Source: a bacterium
GTDB taxonomy: Bacteria; Ratteibacteria; UBA8468
Direction of reading: 5' to 3'
Length of the DNA: 6,201 nt
NCBI GenBank assembly: GCA_030637775.1
Contig: DAOWFY010000143.1
Span: 1 to 6,201, forward strand
Shown piece after piece: positions 1 to 5,914 of the stretch. The translations under genes and the position numbers were made by a program. Positions within the stretch are counted from its first letter, which is position 1, and every line of letters begins with the position of its first letter. The notes under the pieces were generated by a model, which was not told where the DNA came from, made no database searches, and saw only the letters and a program-made list of their open reading frames with translations.

Positions 1-12
1 AGATATGTGTTG

Positions 13-42
13 TTGACGGGTTACCCCCTAATTTGCTATAAT
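13..42 (+). promoter_or_regulatory. sigma-70-type promoter with extended -10, upstream of hom-thrC
   Basis: A -35 box TTGACG (13-18) and a perfect -10 box TATAAT (37-42) are separated by 18 bp. The bases TG at 34-35 make an extended -10 (TGCTATAAT). Transcription would be expected to start about 7 nt after the -10, near position 49. This is the best promoter in the window and faces the threonine operon. A small imperfect palindrome, GGGT-T-ACCC (18-26), lies in the spacer and could be an operator, but nothing else supports that. Confidence 0.75.
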
Positions 43-48
43 AGTTAT

Positions 49-111
49 ATGTTCAAATTATCTGCTGAAGTAAAAAAGGAATTGAAAAGATTGGGTGTAG
101 GTATTCTTTGA
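49..111 (+). CDS. possible 20-residue leader ORF before hom
   Basis: An ATG at 49 opens 20 codons (MFKLSAEVKKELKRLGVGIL) ending in TGA at 109-111. The ATG sits 6 nt after the -10 box, where transcription should start, so it would be translated from a leaderless mRNA. It is in the same frame as hom, with one AAA codon between its TGA and hom's ATG. hom itself has only a weak, distant ribosome site (GTAGGT, 13 nt away), so termination-reinitiation from this ORF could drive hom translation. It has no threonine codon and one isoleucine codon, so it is not a classical threonine attenuator peptide. It may equally be chance or a remnant of an N-terminal extension. Confidence 0.3.
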   Translation: MFKLSAEVKKELKRLGVGIL

Positions 112-114
112 AAA

Positions 115-1395
115 ATGAAAACGATTAATATCGGATTGATTGGGTTTGGAACGATTGGAAGCGGGCTGGTAAGGGCGCTCAAAGAAAATAAAAATCTTCT
201 TGCTGAACGCACCGGCTTAAGGTTTGTTATCCGCCGTATCTGCGATAAGGACATTTCCTCTCCTCGAGAAGTAAAGGTAAAGAGGGGCATTCTTACCAGA
301 AACAGCGAAGATATTCTTTCTGACCCCAGGATTGATATTGTGGTTGAATTGATTGGTGGAACCAGACCCGCCCTTGACTATATCCTCAGGGCCCTGCAAA
401 ATAAAAAACCGGTAGTTACCGCCAACAAAAGCCTTTTAGCCGAGAAAGGGGAGATAATCTTTAATACCGCCTATAAAAATAAGGTCAAGATCGGGTTTGA
501 GGCCTCCGTTGCCGGAGGTATCCCGATCATTCGCTCTTTAAGGGAAGGTTTTGTGGCTAATCGTATCAAAGGACTATATGGCATCATCAATGGCACCACC
601 AACTATATTCTCAGCCAGATGAGCGAAAAGAAGATTTCCTTTAATCAGGCACTGAGAGAAGCAAAAGAGAAAGGTTATGCCGAGAAAAATAGCAAACTTG
701 ATATCTCCGGGATAGACTCTGCGCATAAACTTGCCATCCTTGCCAGATTTGCTTTCAATAGTATCTGCCCCTGGAAAAGGATTTACCGGGAAGGAATTGA
801 AAAGATTACCCCTCTTGATATTGAATACGGAGAGGAATTGGGCTATTGCCTTAAACTCTTAGCCATCGCCAAATTGAAAAATGGCGGATTGGAGTTGCGG
901 GTTCATCCTGCCCTTCTACCTACCTCCCACCCCCTTTCCTCTATCCAGGGAGCCTATAACGGAATTTACTTAACCGGAGACCTTATCGGAGAGACTCTTT
1001 TCTACGGAAAGGGGGCAGGAGCTAATCCTACCGCCAGCAGTGTCATCGCCGATATTGTCTCTATTGCCGAAGGAAAGGGAGAGGCGCTTAACTGGATGAA
1101 GGCTGTAAAAAATAGAAAAATCAACGATATCGGGGAACTGAGGACAAAATATTACTTCCGGTTTATGGCGCTGGATAAGCCCGGGGTTTTAGCCAGGATC
1201 GCCGCATCTTTGGGAAAGCATGGTATTAGTATCCTCTCCTGTATCCAGAAGGAAAGAGAAAAAAAGGTGGTACCGGTAGTGATGCTCACCCATTGGGCAA
1301 AGGGATCCTCGGTGCAGGCAGTCTTAAAAGAGATTGACCGGCTTTCAGTAATCAAAGAGAAGACGGTGGTAATCCGCGTTGAGGAAAGTGAATAA
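115..1395 (+). CDS. hom: homoserine dehydrogenase with C-terminal ACT domain
   Basis: This enzyme reduces L-aspartate 4-semialdehyde to L-homoserine with NAD(P)H in the cytoplasm, at the branch to threonine and methionine. The 426 residues have the usual family length and order. A Rossmann nucleotide-binding loop GFGTIGSG lies at 10-17. TANK at 102-105 carries the conserved lysine K105. The homoserine-dehydrogenase core follows ([11 protein letters not shown] at 129-139, NGTTNYIL at 159-166). D196, D201 and K205 in the [11 protein letters not shown] segment keep the spacing of the active-site Asp/Asp/Lys set known in yeast (D214, D219, K223). Residues about 348-425 form an ACT domain ([21 protein letters not shown]), the usual site of threonine feedback. 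It is monofunctional, with no aspartokinase part. The ATG at 115 is chosen because the Rossmann fold begins at once, and TGA at 109 blocks extension in frame. It overlaps thrC at its 3' end. Confidence 0.97.
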   Translation: MKTINIGLIGFGTIGSGLVRALKENKNLLAERTGLRFVIRRICDKDISSPREVKVKRGILTRNSEDILSDPRIDIVVELIGGTRPALDYILRALQNKKPVVTANKSLLAEKGEIIFNTAYKNKVKIGFEASVAGGIPIIRSLREGFVANRIKGLYGIINGTTNYILSQMSEKKISFNQALREAKEKGYAEKNSKLDISGIDSAHKLAILARFAFNSICPWKRIYREGIEKITPLDIEYGEELGYCLKLLAIAKLKNGGLELRVHPALLPTSHPLSSIQGAYNGIYLTGDLIGETLFYGKGAGANPTASSVIADIVSIAEGKGEALNWMKAVKNRKINDIGELRTKYYFRFMALDKPGVLARIAASLGKHGISILSCIQKEREKKVVPVVMLTHWAKGSSVQAVLKEIDRLSVIKEKTVVIRVEESE

Positions 1396-2440
1396 TTATC
1401 AGGGGGTTATTGAGAGGTATCGGGAATATCTTCCCGTTACGGAGAAAACACCGGTTATTACCCTTTTAGAGGGAGACACCCCTCTCATTGAGGCAAAACA
1501 TCTTTCCCAGGAATTGGGTTTAAGAATCTTCTTAAAGTATGAGGGTTTGAACCCCACCGGCTCCTTCAAGGATAGGGGAATGACGGTAGCCGTCTCCAAG
1601 GCAATGGAGGAGAAAGCGAAAGCTATTATCTGCGCCTCCACCGGAAATACCTCGGCCTCAGCCGCCGCCTATGCCGCCCGAGCAAAAATTGCCTGTATTG
1701 TGCTTATTCCTAAAGGAGCGATTGCTCTTGGCAAGCTCTCCCAGGCTCTCATTCATCAAGCGAAGGTTCTGGCCGTGGAGGGAAATTTTGATGAGGCCCT
1801 TTCTCTGGTAAGGGAAATAACGAGAAAATATCCCATTGTTTTGGTTAATTCCCTTAATCTCAACCGGATTGAGGGACAGAAGACGGCGTCTTTTGAGATT
1901 GTTGATGTTTTAGGGGACGCTCCTGATTATCATGCTCTTCCTGTGGGGAACGCCGGCAATATCACCGCTTACTGGAAGGGATACAAGGAGTATTTTAGAG
2001 CGGGAAAGAGCAAAAGAGTTCCCAGAATGCTTGGGTTTCAGGCGGAGGGAGCCGCCCCCATTGTCAGGGGCCATCCGATAAGAAAGCCAGAGACCATTGC
2101 CACCGCCATTCGCATTGGTAATCCTGCCAGTTGGAAAAAAGCAGAGGAGGCAAGGGATGAATCCGGCGGACTCATCGAGATGGTGACCGATAAAGAGATT
2201 GCCTCTGCCTATAAGATTTTAGCGGCCCGGGAAGGGATTTTTGTCGAACCGGCCTCGGCGGCCTCCATCGCCGGCCTTCTTAAGTTAAAAAAAAGAGGGT
2301 ATTTCGGCAAAGAGGCAACCGTTACCTGCACCCTTACCGGTCATGGTTTGAAGGACCCTGACTTTGCCGTCAAGAGTTCTATCTCTCCTCCAACTATACC
2401 CGCCTCCCTCAAGGAAGTAGCAAAAGCCATCGGGCTTTAA
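1379..2440 (+). CDS. thrC: threonine synthase (PLP-dependent)
   Basis: This enzyme converts O-phospho-L-homoserine to L-threonine and phosphate, the last pathway step. At about 350 residues it is the short Bacillus-like form of fold type II PLP enzymes and resembles B. subtilis ThrC throughout. The PLP lysine is K64 in [11 protein letters not shown]. The substrate loop ASTGNTSA is at 86-93, the PLP-phosphate loop PVGNAGN at 188-194 and the C-terminal TLTGHGLKD at 318-326. The start is uncertain. TTG at 1379 has GGTGG (1365-1369) 9 nt upstream and overlaps hom by 17 bp. GTG at 1388 gives a length closer to homologues, but its GAGG lies only 3 nt away. Either way the overlap implies one mRNA and translational coupling with hom. 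Homoserine kinase, which makes its substrate, must lie elsewhere. Confidence 0.96.
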   Translation: MRKVNNYQGVIERYREYLPVTEKTPVITLLEGDTPLIEAKHLSQELGLRIFLKYEGLNPTGSFKDRGMTVAVSKAMEEKAKAIICASTGNTSASAAAYAARAKIACIVLIPKGAIALGKLSQALIHQAKVLAVEGNFDEALSLVREITRKYPIVLVNSLNLNRIEGQKTASFEIVDVLGDAPDYHALPVGNAGNITAYWKGYKEYFRAGKSKRVPRMLGFQAEGAAPIVRGHPIRKPETIATAIRIGNPASWKKAEEARDESGGLIEMVTDKEIASAYKILAAREGIFVEPASAASIAGLLKLKKRGYFGKEATVTCTLTGHGLKDPDFAVKSSISPPTIPASLKEVAKAIGL

Positions 2441-2464
2441 ATTCAAAAGTTTCTTTTCTTCTTT

Positions 2465-2479
2465 CGGAAATTTTTTCCG
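2465..2479. other. small hairpin between convergent gene ends
   Basis: CGGAAA (2465-2470) pairs with TTTCCG (2474-2479) around a TTT loop, 25 nt after the thrC stop and next to the stop of the opposing gene. It could help end transcription in both directions. Neither side is followed by a clear T-run, so it is not a convincing intrinsic terminator. Confidence 0.3.
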
Positions 2480-2495
2480 CTAAATTTCCGCTAAA
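2474..2495. repeat. perfect 11-bp tandem duplication
   Basis: TTTCCGCTAAA occurs twice with no gap (2474-2484 and 2485-2495). On the - strand this is TTTAGCGGAAA twice. The frame-shifting second copy supplies the TAG that ends the - strand gene. With a single copy, the reading frame would run on as EKISERRKE and continue opposite the end of thrC. Confidence 0.8.
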
Positions 2496-2839
2496 ATGTA
2501 GTAGGATGTCTTGTCGCTAACTCCTGCCCTTTTTATAACCTTTTTGTCTATCAGTTCTCGCAGGTCATTTCTTGCTGTCCTGTCTGTTATTATAGATAAA
2601 TCAGCATATTTCTTGCTAGTAATTCTTTTATGTTCTTTGAGAAATTCTATCACTTTTATTTGCCTATTATTAAGACTCAAAGTTTTTAAATACTCCTCTG
2701 TCAACTTAGATTTCCTGAAGATGACTACAAGACTAGTTCCTGTGTATTCAAAATCAGGCTCAGGTAATCCCCAACCAAGATTATAAGATGATGGGTCTCC
2801 CCAAGGAAAAATATTCCTTTTGGCAACCGATTGCTTCAT
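2480..2839 (-). pseudogene. C-terminal fragment of AlbA_2/RecG-like ATP-binding regulator, with winged helix
   Basis: This short 119-residue protein looks like only the tail of a family that is normally about 400-500 residues long: AlbA_2 (AAA_4) ATP-binding proteins related to COG2865. From residue about 22, WGLPEPDFEYTGTSLVVIF matches the strand after the family's conserved core. NNRQIKVIEFLKEH followed by SIITDRTARNDLRELIDK (about 57-100) is the C-terminal winged helix, and TSYYIL closes it. The AlbA_2 nucleotide-binding part is missing, and the first ~20 residues do not resemble the family. The region is AT-rich compared with thrC. Against simple decay, the frame is intact, an AGGGG ribosome site lies 7 nt before the ATG and a TATAAT box lies upstream. 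It is either a 5'-truncated remnant or a small DNA-binding regulator that is still made. Family assignment is from memory of the tail motif. Confidence 0.6.
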
Positions 2840-2844
2840 GGTAA

Positions 2845-2869
2845 CACCCCTTTCTTTTCCTCTATTATA
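2845..2869 (-). promoter_or_regulatory. -10 box and ribosome site of the - strand gene
   Basis: Read on the - strand, TATAAT (2869 down to 2864) is followed by an AG-rich leader and AGGGGTG (2851-2845), which ends 5 nt before the ATG at 2839. The likely transcript start, about 7 nt past the -10, leaves a leader of some 17 nt. The -35 position holds only a weak TTTCTT at 17-bp spacing. Confidence 0.5.
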
Positions 2870-2889
2870 ATCGTATAGAGAAAAGAAAG
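2850..2889. repeat. polypyrimidine/polypurine inverted repeat around the -10 box
   Basis: CTTTCTTTTCCTCT (2850-2863) is the reverse complement of AGAGAAAAGAAAG (2877-2889) apart from one bulged C. The 13-bp centre contains the - strand TATAAT. Because the - strand transcript should start inside the left arm, the two arms would not sit in one RNA. A DNA-level role such as operator or cruciform is more likely than an RNA hairpin. AACACCCC also flanks it as a direct repeat (2843-2850 and 2891-2898). Confidence 0.5.
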
Positions 2890-2906
2890 AAACACCCCCC
2901 TCACAA

Positions 2907-2926
2907 TCTCCCCCTCAAGGGGGAGA
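2907..2926. repeat. REP-like G/C hairpin
   Basis: TCTCCCCCT (2907-2915) and AGGGGGAGA (2918-2926) are a perfect 9-bp inverted repeat around CA, giving an 8-bp stem with a TCAA loop. Palindromes of the form CTCCCCCTNNAGGGGGAG are common dispersed repeats in environmental bacterial genomes. It lies upstream of both flanking genes, so it does not terminate either. Confidence 0.6.
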
Positions 2927-2935
2927 CGTCTATTT

Positions 2936-2952
2936 AATCTTCTTAAAAGATT
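2936..2952. repeat. AT-rich hairpin
   Basis: AATCTT (2936-2941) pairs with AAGATT (2947-2952) across a 5-nt loop, and the pairing extends with one bulge through TTA/TAA on the outside. It follows the G/C hairpin by 9 nt and lies inside the inverted-repeat segment. Confidence 0.4.
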
Positions 2953-3086
2953 TAAGAGACTGGGTGTTACCTATGTATCTCATCTTGTGCAGGATTCTTT
3001 TGACCCACACTCTACATTCTTTGGTTGTAAATACAGTGTTTCAAGATAGTTGCGGTTTTTCTCTTTCAAAGATAAATTGATTGGTG

Positions 3087-3092
3087 TATAAT
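3087..3092 (+). promoter_or_regulatory. -10 box of a leaderless-type promoter for the TPR gene
   Basis: A perfect TATAAT ends 6 nt before the ATG at 3099, so the transcript should start at or next to the start codon. This is the same spacing as TATAAT (37-42) to ATG (49). The -35 is weak: TTTCAA (3064-3069) at 17-bp spacing. No ribosome site lies ahead of the ATG, which fits leaderless translation. Confidence 0.55.
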
Positions 3093-3098
3093 AAAAGT

Positions 3099-4679
3099 AT
3101 GACAAAAAAGAGGAAGGTTCTTTTCTCAATTGCACTTCTTTTAATAGTTCTTGGTATCATTCTACCTCAATACCTATCTAAATCGAGACGGGCAGAGAGA
3201 TGTTTTCGAAAAGGCTTTACTCATTTTAGTCTCTACAGAGGTAAAGCTGTCCCTTATTTAAGGAAAGCAGTGGCACTTCAACCTCAGAATTCTAAGTACC
3301 ATGAGGGATTGGCCTGGGCCATAAATAATGAGATTGAGATTTCAGATATTCTGAAGAAAAAATCCGATGTAGATATCCAAGAAGTTCAGAAAGAAGCGAT
3401 TATTGAGTATAAAAGAGCGATAAGTCTTGACCCAAGCAATCCTCGTCTGCGCTATTATCTCTCCCAACTCTATCAAGGAGAAGAGGCGATTAAAGAAATA
3501 GAAAAAGCACTGGAACTGAACCCTAAAAATAGTCTTCTAAATTATGAATTGGCCTATCTTTTCAGCAAGGAAGAAAGAAATAAGGAAGTAATTAATCAGG
3601 TAAGAGAAGGGAATGAGAAAGAAAATATTTACCTTTATTTTCCTATTTTCTTACCGCGGAATATAGAAGATTACTCTATTGGAGAAATATCAATATTTAC
3701 AAGTGCTGAATTGCCCTTGCTTTCTCACTATAGAGAGGTTGCCAGGAATTGTGTTGAAATGGCCAAAAATTACCAAAAGAGAGATGAGATTAATAAAGCA
3801 ATAAGTCTTTATAATGAGACGGTAAGGATGGGAAGGGTGGTAATGGCAACTAAACCCCGAACCTTAATCCGCTTCCTTGTGGGAATGGCAATTCAAGAGA
3901 TTGCCTATCGACCTCTAAAAGAACTCTATCAAGAAAAAGGAATGTTAAGAGAGGTAGCAGAAATAGAGAAAAGGAGAAAACGGCTGAAATCAATTCAGAA
4001 AGAATGCAAAAAGTATGCTTCGGGAACGATGTTTCCTCTTATCAAGAGGGTGACAAGAGTTATGGCTCCTATTTCTACGCTTTTTTGTGTCTTTATTCTC
4101 CAACTGATTCTTATCTTCTTTCTCTGGATTCAACTGAGAATCTTTCGTCGTCTAAAAAGAAAGAAGGGAGCAGAAGAAGTAAAAGTTTTCCTTCCTCAAA
4201 AAAATTGGAGGAGATTAATAAAATTATATTCTTTGATTTACCTCCCTCTTTATTGCTTAACTACAGGAATATCTCTTTGGTATATTCGTTACTACTCAGG
4301 CGCTCATCCTGCTTTTTGGATTCCCCAAATTGTTACACTTTACCTGCCGCTTCTTTCTGCGATAATAATGGCGTGTTTACTCCTTATTTTTGCTTCGCAA
4401 TCCCTCTTTTATAATTACAAAAAGCAAGTTAAAGATTCCTCCTTCTGGAATTTCCTCTTCTCGCGTCACATTTTTCCAGGAATAAGGATCTTAGAATCTA
4501 AAGGTCAGATACTCCTTCTGAGTAAAGGCTTAATCTTCCTCATCGCTCTCTTTCTGCTCGTTTCTGTTGCCTATAAATATATCATTCACGTCTATCCGTG
4601 GCAGTATCTTAGTATTCCCTATGGCTCTTTATTGGTTGAGGAGGGTAAATTTGTAGGGAAACTCTTAACAAAATTATAA
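3099..4679 (+). CDS. TPR-containing multi-pass membrane protein, unassigned family
   Basis: I do not recognise a named family for this 526-residue protein. A basic N-terminus (MTKKRK) leads into a hydrophobic segment at 8-24, a signal anchor or first membrane helix. TPR-like helices follow at about 31-165: KAVPYLRKAVALQPQN, AIIEYKRAISLDPSN and AIKEIEKALELNPKN have the typical LxP(x)N ends. A further helical stretch (210-310) includes the TPR-like NKAISLYNETV and a very basic segment at 286-305. Four more hydrophobic segments lie at about 324-348, 377-396, 408-438 and 470-498, with basic loops between (RIFRRLKRKKG). TPRs suggest a scaffold for other envelope proteins, but that is inference. 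The ATG at 3099 is preferred over the in-frame TTG at 3081 because the TATAAT box would lie inside a TTG-initiated gene and neither start has a ribosome site. The radical SAM gene follows closely. Confidence 0.85.
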   Translation: MTKKRKVLFSIALLLIVLGIILPQYLSKSRRAERCFRKGFTHFSLYRGKAVPYLRKAVALQPQNSKYHEGLAWAINNEIEISDILKKKSDVDIQEVQKEAIIEYKRAISLDPSNPRLRYYLSQLYQGEEAIKEIEKALELNPKNSLLNYELAYLFSKEERNKEVINQVREGNEKENIYLYFPIFLPRNIEDYSIGEISIFTSAELPLLSHYREVARNCVEMAKNYQKRDEINKAISLYNETVRMGRVVMATKPRTLIRFLVGMAIQEIAYRPLKELYQEKGMLREVAEIEKRRKRLKSIQKECKKYASGTMFPLIKRVTRVMAPISTLFCVFILQLILIFFLWIQLRIFRRLKRKKGAEEVKVFLPQKNWRRLIKLYSLIYLPLYCLTTGISLWYIRYYSGAHPAFWIPQIVTLYLPLLSAIIMACLLLIFASQSLFYNYKKQVKDSSFWNFLFSRHIFPGIRILESKGQILLLSKGLIFLIALFLLVSVAYKYIIHVYPWQYLSIPYGSLLVEEGKFVGKLLTKL

Positions 4680-4728
4680 GGATGGCTCAATTTCGCCAGT
4701 GTTTCGCACGGCTGACTTACCTGTTGCT

Positions 4729-5835
4729 ATGAGAAAGGTTTGGATTAGCTTGATTTGTTTAATAATGATAGGAATAGTTGGGGCATTGGCTGGCCCTGCC
4801 TCTAAAAAAGTAGTAAAGGAACATCTGAAAGAAGCGATGTACTATCAACCACTAAAGGATGGCAAGGTTAGATGTCTGCTCTGTTTTAGAAGGTGTATCA
4901 TTGCTAAAGGGGGTAGGGGAGTTTGCCGGAATAGGGAGAATCGTGACGGAAAATTATACAGCATGGTCTATGCCCGACCTTCCGCGGTCCATATCGACCC
5001 TGTTGAGAAGGAGCCACAACTGCATATGCTCCCCGGCACAGAAATCCTTTGCTTGGGGACCGCCGGGTGTAATTTTCACTGTCGACACTGTCAGAATTGG
5101 CATTTGTCTCAGAGAGCGATTGAAGAGATAGGGTATCTTTATTATTTACCGCCAGAGGAGGTGGTAAAACTTGCTCTCAGAAAGAAAATCCCCACCATTT
5201 CCTTCACCTATAACGAGCCTGTTTCCTTCTATGAGTATGTCTATGATGTAGCCCGAGCCGCTAAGAAAAAGAACCTAAGGATCCTTTGGCATTCCAACGG
5301 TTCGATTAACCCCGAGCCCTTAAGGGAACTGCTAAAATACACCGATGCGGTCACCATCGATTTAAAAGGATTTACCGAGAAATTCTACCGGGAGGTCTCT
5401 GCGGCGAAATTGGAACCGGTGCTTAAAACCTTAAAAATTATTAAAGAAAAGGGCGTTTGGCTGGAGCTCGTGAACTTGGTTATTCCTACATTAAACGATA
5501 ATCCAGAGGATATCAAGCGAATGTGTAAATGGATTAAGGAAAATCTTGGGGAAGAGACCCCTTTACACTTCTCCCGTTTTTCCCCTGCCTATCGATTAAC
5601 CAAATTGCCACCAACCCCAATTAAAATCTTAGAAAGAGCACACAAAATTGCTAAAGATGTTGGTTTACTTTATGTCACCGTAGGAAATCTTCCCGGACAT
5701 AGATACAACTCTACCTTCTGCCCCAAATGCGGAAAGAGACTAATTCATCGCATTCATTTTCAGGTATTAAGAAATAATGTCGTAGGAGGAAGGTGTAAAT
5801 TTTGCCAGCTTAAGATTCCGGGAATCTGGAAGTAA
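4729..5835 (+). CDS. amrS: AmmeMemoRadiSam-type radical SAM enzyme with N-terminal hydrophobic segment
   Basis: This 4Fe-4S/SAM radical enzyme belongs to the AmrS group, usually found with AMMECR1-like and MEMO1-like partners; I know of no settled reaction. Numbered from ATG 4729 (368 aa), the radical SAM motif CNFHCRHC places the cluster cysteines at 114, 118 and 121. The AmrS N-terminal cysteine set is at 49, 52, 56 and 66 (CLLC...C...C), followed by SAVHIDPVEKEP. A C-terminal zinc-ribbon-like part has CPKC (331/334) and CKFC (356/359). Residues 4-22 are strongly hydrophobic and look like a signal or anchor, without a Tat twin arginine. The start is uncertain. An in-frame GTG at 4699 adds 10 residues and has AAGGATGG 13 nt upstream. 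ATG 4729 has no clear ribosome site but begins right before the hydrophobic segment. It lies 49 bp after the TPR gene with no terminator, so co-transcription is likely. The AMMECR1 and MEMO partners are not in view. Confidence 0.9.
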   Translation: MRKVWISLICLIMIGIVGALAGPASKKVVKEHLKEAMYYQPLKDGKVRCLLCFRRCIIAKGGRGVCRNRENRDGKLYSMVYARPSAVHIDPVEKEPQLHMLPGTEILCLGTAGCNFHCRHCQNWHLSQRAIEEIGYLYYLPPEEVVKLALRKKIPTISFTYNEPVSFYEYVYDVARAAKKKNLRILWHSNGSINPEPLRELLKYTDAVTIDLKGFTEKFYREVSAAKLEPVLKTLKIIKEKGVWLELVNLVIPTLNDNPEDIKRMCKWIKENLGEETPLHFSRFSPAYRLTKLPPTPIKILERAHKIAKDVGLLYVTVGNLPGHRYNSTFCPKCGKRLIHRIHFQVLRNNVVGGRCKFCQLKIPGIWK

Positions 5836-5899
5836 ATCAAGTATTACAAACATTTTGATAGCAAAAGTTCTATTCAATGTGAGGATAGCAAACTTGATT
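5835..5899. repeat. inverted and direct repeats between amrS and the next gene
   Basis: AATCAAGT (5835-5842) and ACTTGATT (5892-5899) are perfect inverted 8-mers flanking a 49-nt loop. Within it, GATAGCAAA occurs at 5857-5865 and overlaps the right arm at 5884-5892, 27 nt apart. No -10/-35 pair is convincing here. The repeats may be regulatory, or may simply be coding sequence if the next gene starts further upstream. Confidence 0.3.
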
Positions 5900-5914
5900 G
5901 GAAAGGAGAAGGCT

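Larger units (their letters stand above)
2840..2971. repeat. 132-bp segment bounded by a 10-bp inverted repeat (MITE-like)
   Basis: GGTAACACCC (2840-2849) and GGGTGTTACC (2962-2971) are perfect inverted copies. With a one-base gap the match extends to CAT on the left (2837-2839) and ATG on the right (2973-2975). Three further palindromic structures lie inside. Small size, terminal inverted repeats and no coding capacity fit a miniature inverted-repeat element, but I see no convincing target-site duplication. Confidence 0.4.

Noticed and set aside
49-111. Classical threonine attenuator
   Set aside because: The leader ORF has no Thr codon and one Ile codon, and no terminator hairpin with a T-run lies before hom.
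45-399. - strand frames opposite the start of hom
   Set aside because: Antisense shadows of a highly conserved gene, with no homology or promoter support.
2907-2940. Rho-independent terminator
   Set aside because: The stem is strong but not followed by a T-run, and it lies between divergent promoters, where no transcript from a visible gene needs to end.
2973-3080. 35-codon + strand ORF (MYLILCRILLTH...) after the right inverted repeat
   Set aside because: It has a possible GGGTG site, but no promoter and no recognisable protein character, and the - strand here is open as well. It is kept only as part of the inverted-repeat finding.
2980-3098. - strand open frame ending at 2980 (KEKNRNYLETLYLQPKNVEC...)
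   Set aside because: It reads like protein, but it has no start with a ribosome site and would run antisense into the TPR gene start. It could be a gene remnant; the evidence is too thin to annotate.
4004-4414. 136-codon + strand frame inside the TPR gene
   Set aside because: It lies wholly inside the TPR gene in another frame, is serine- and lysine-rich in a low-complexity way, and has no independent signals.
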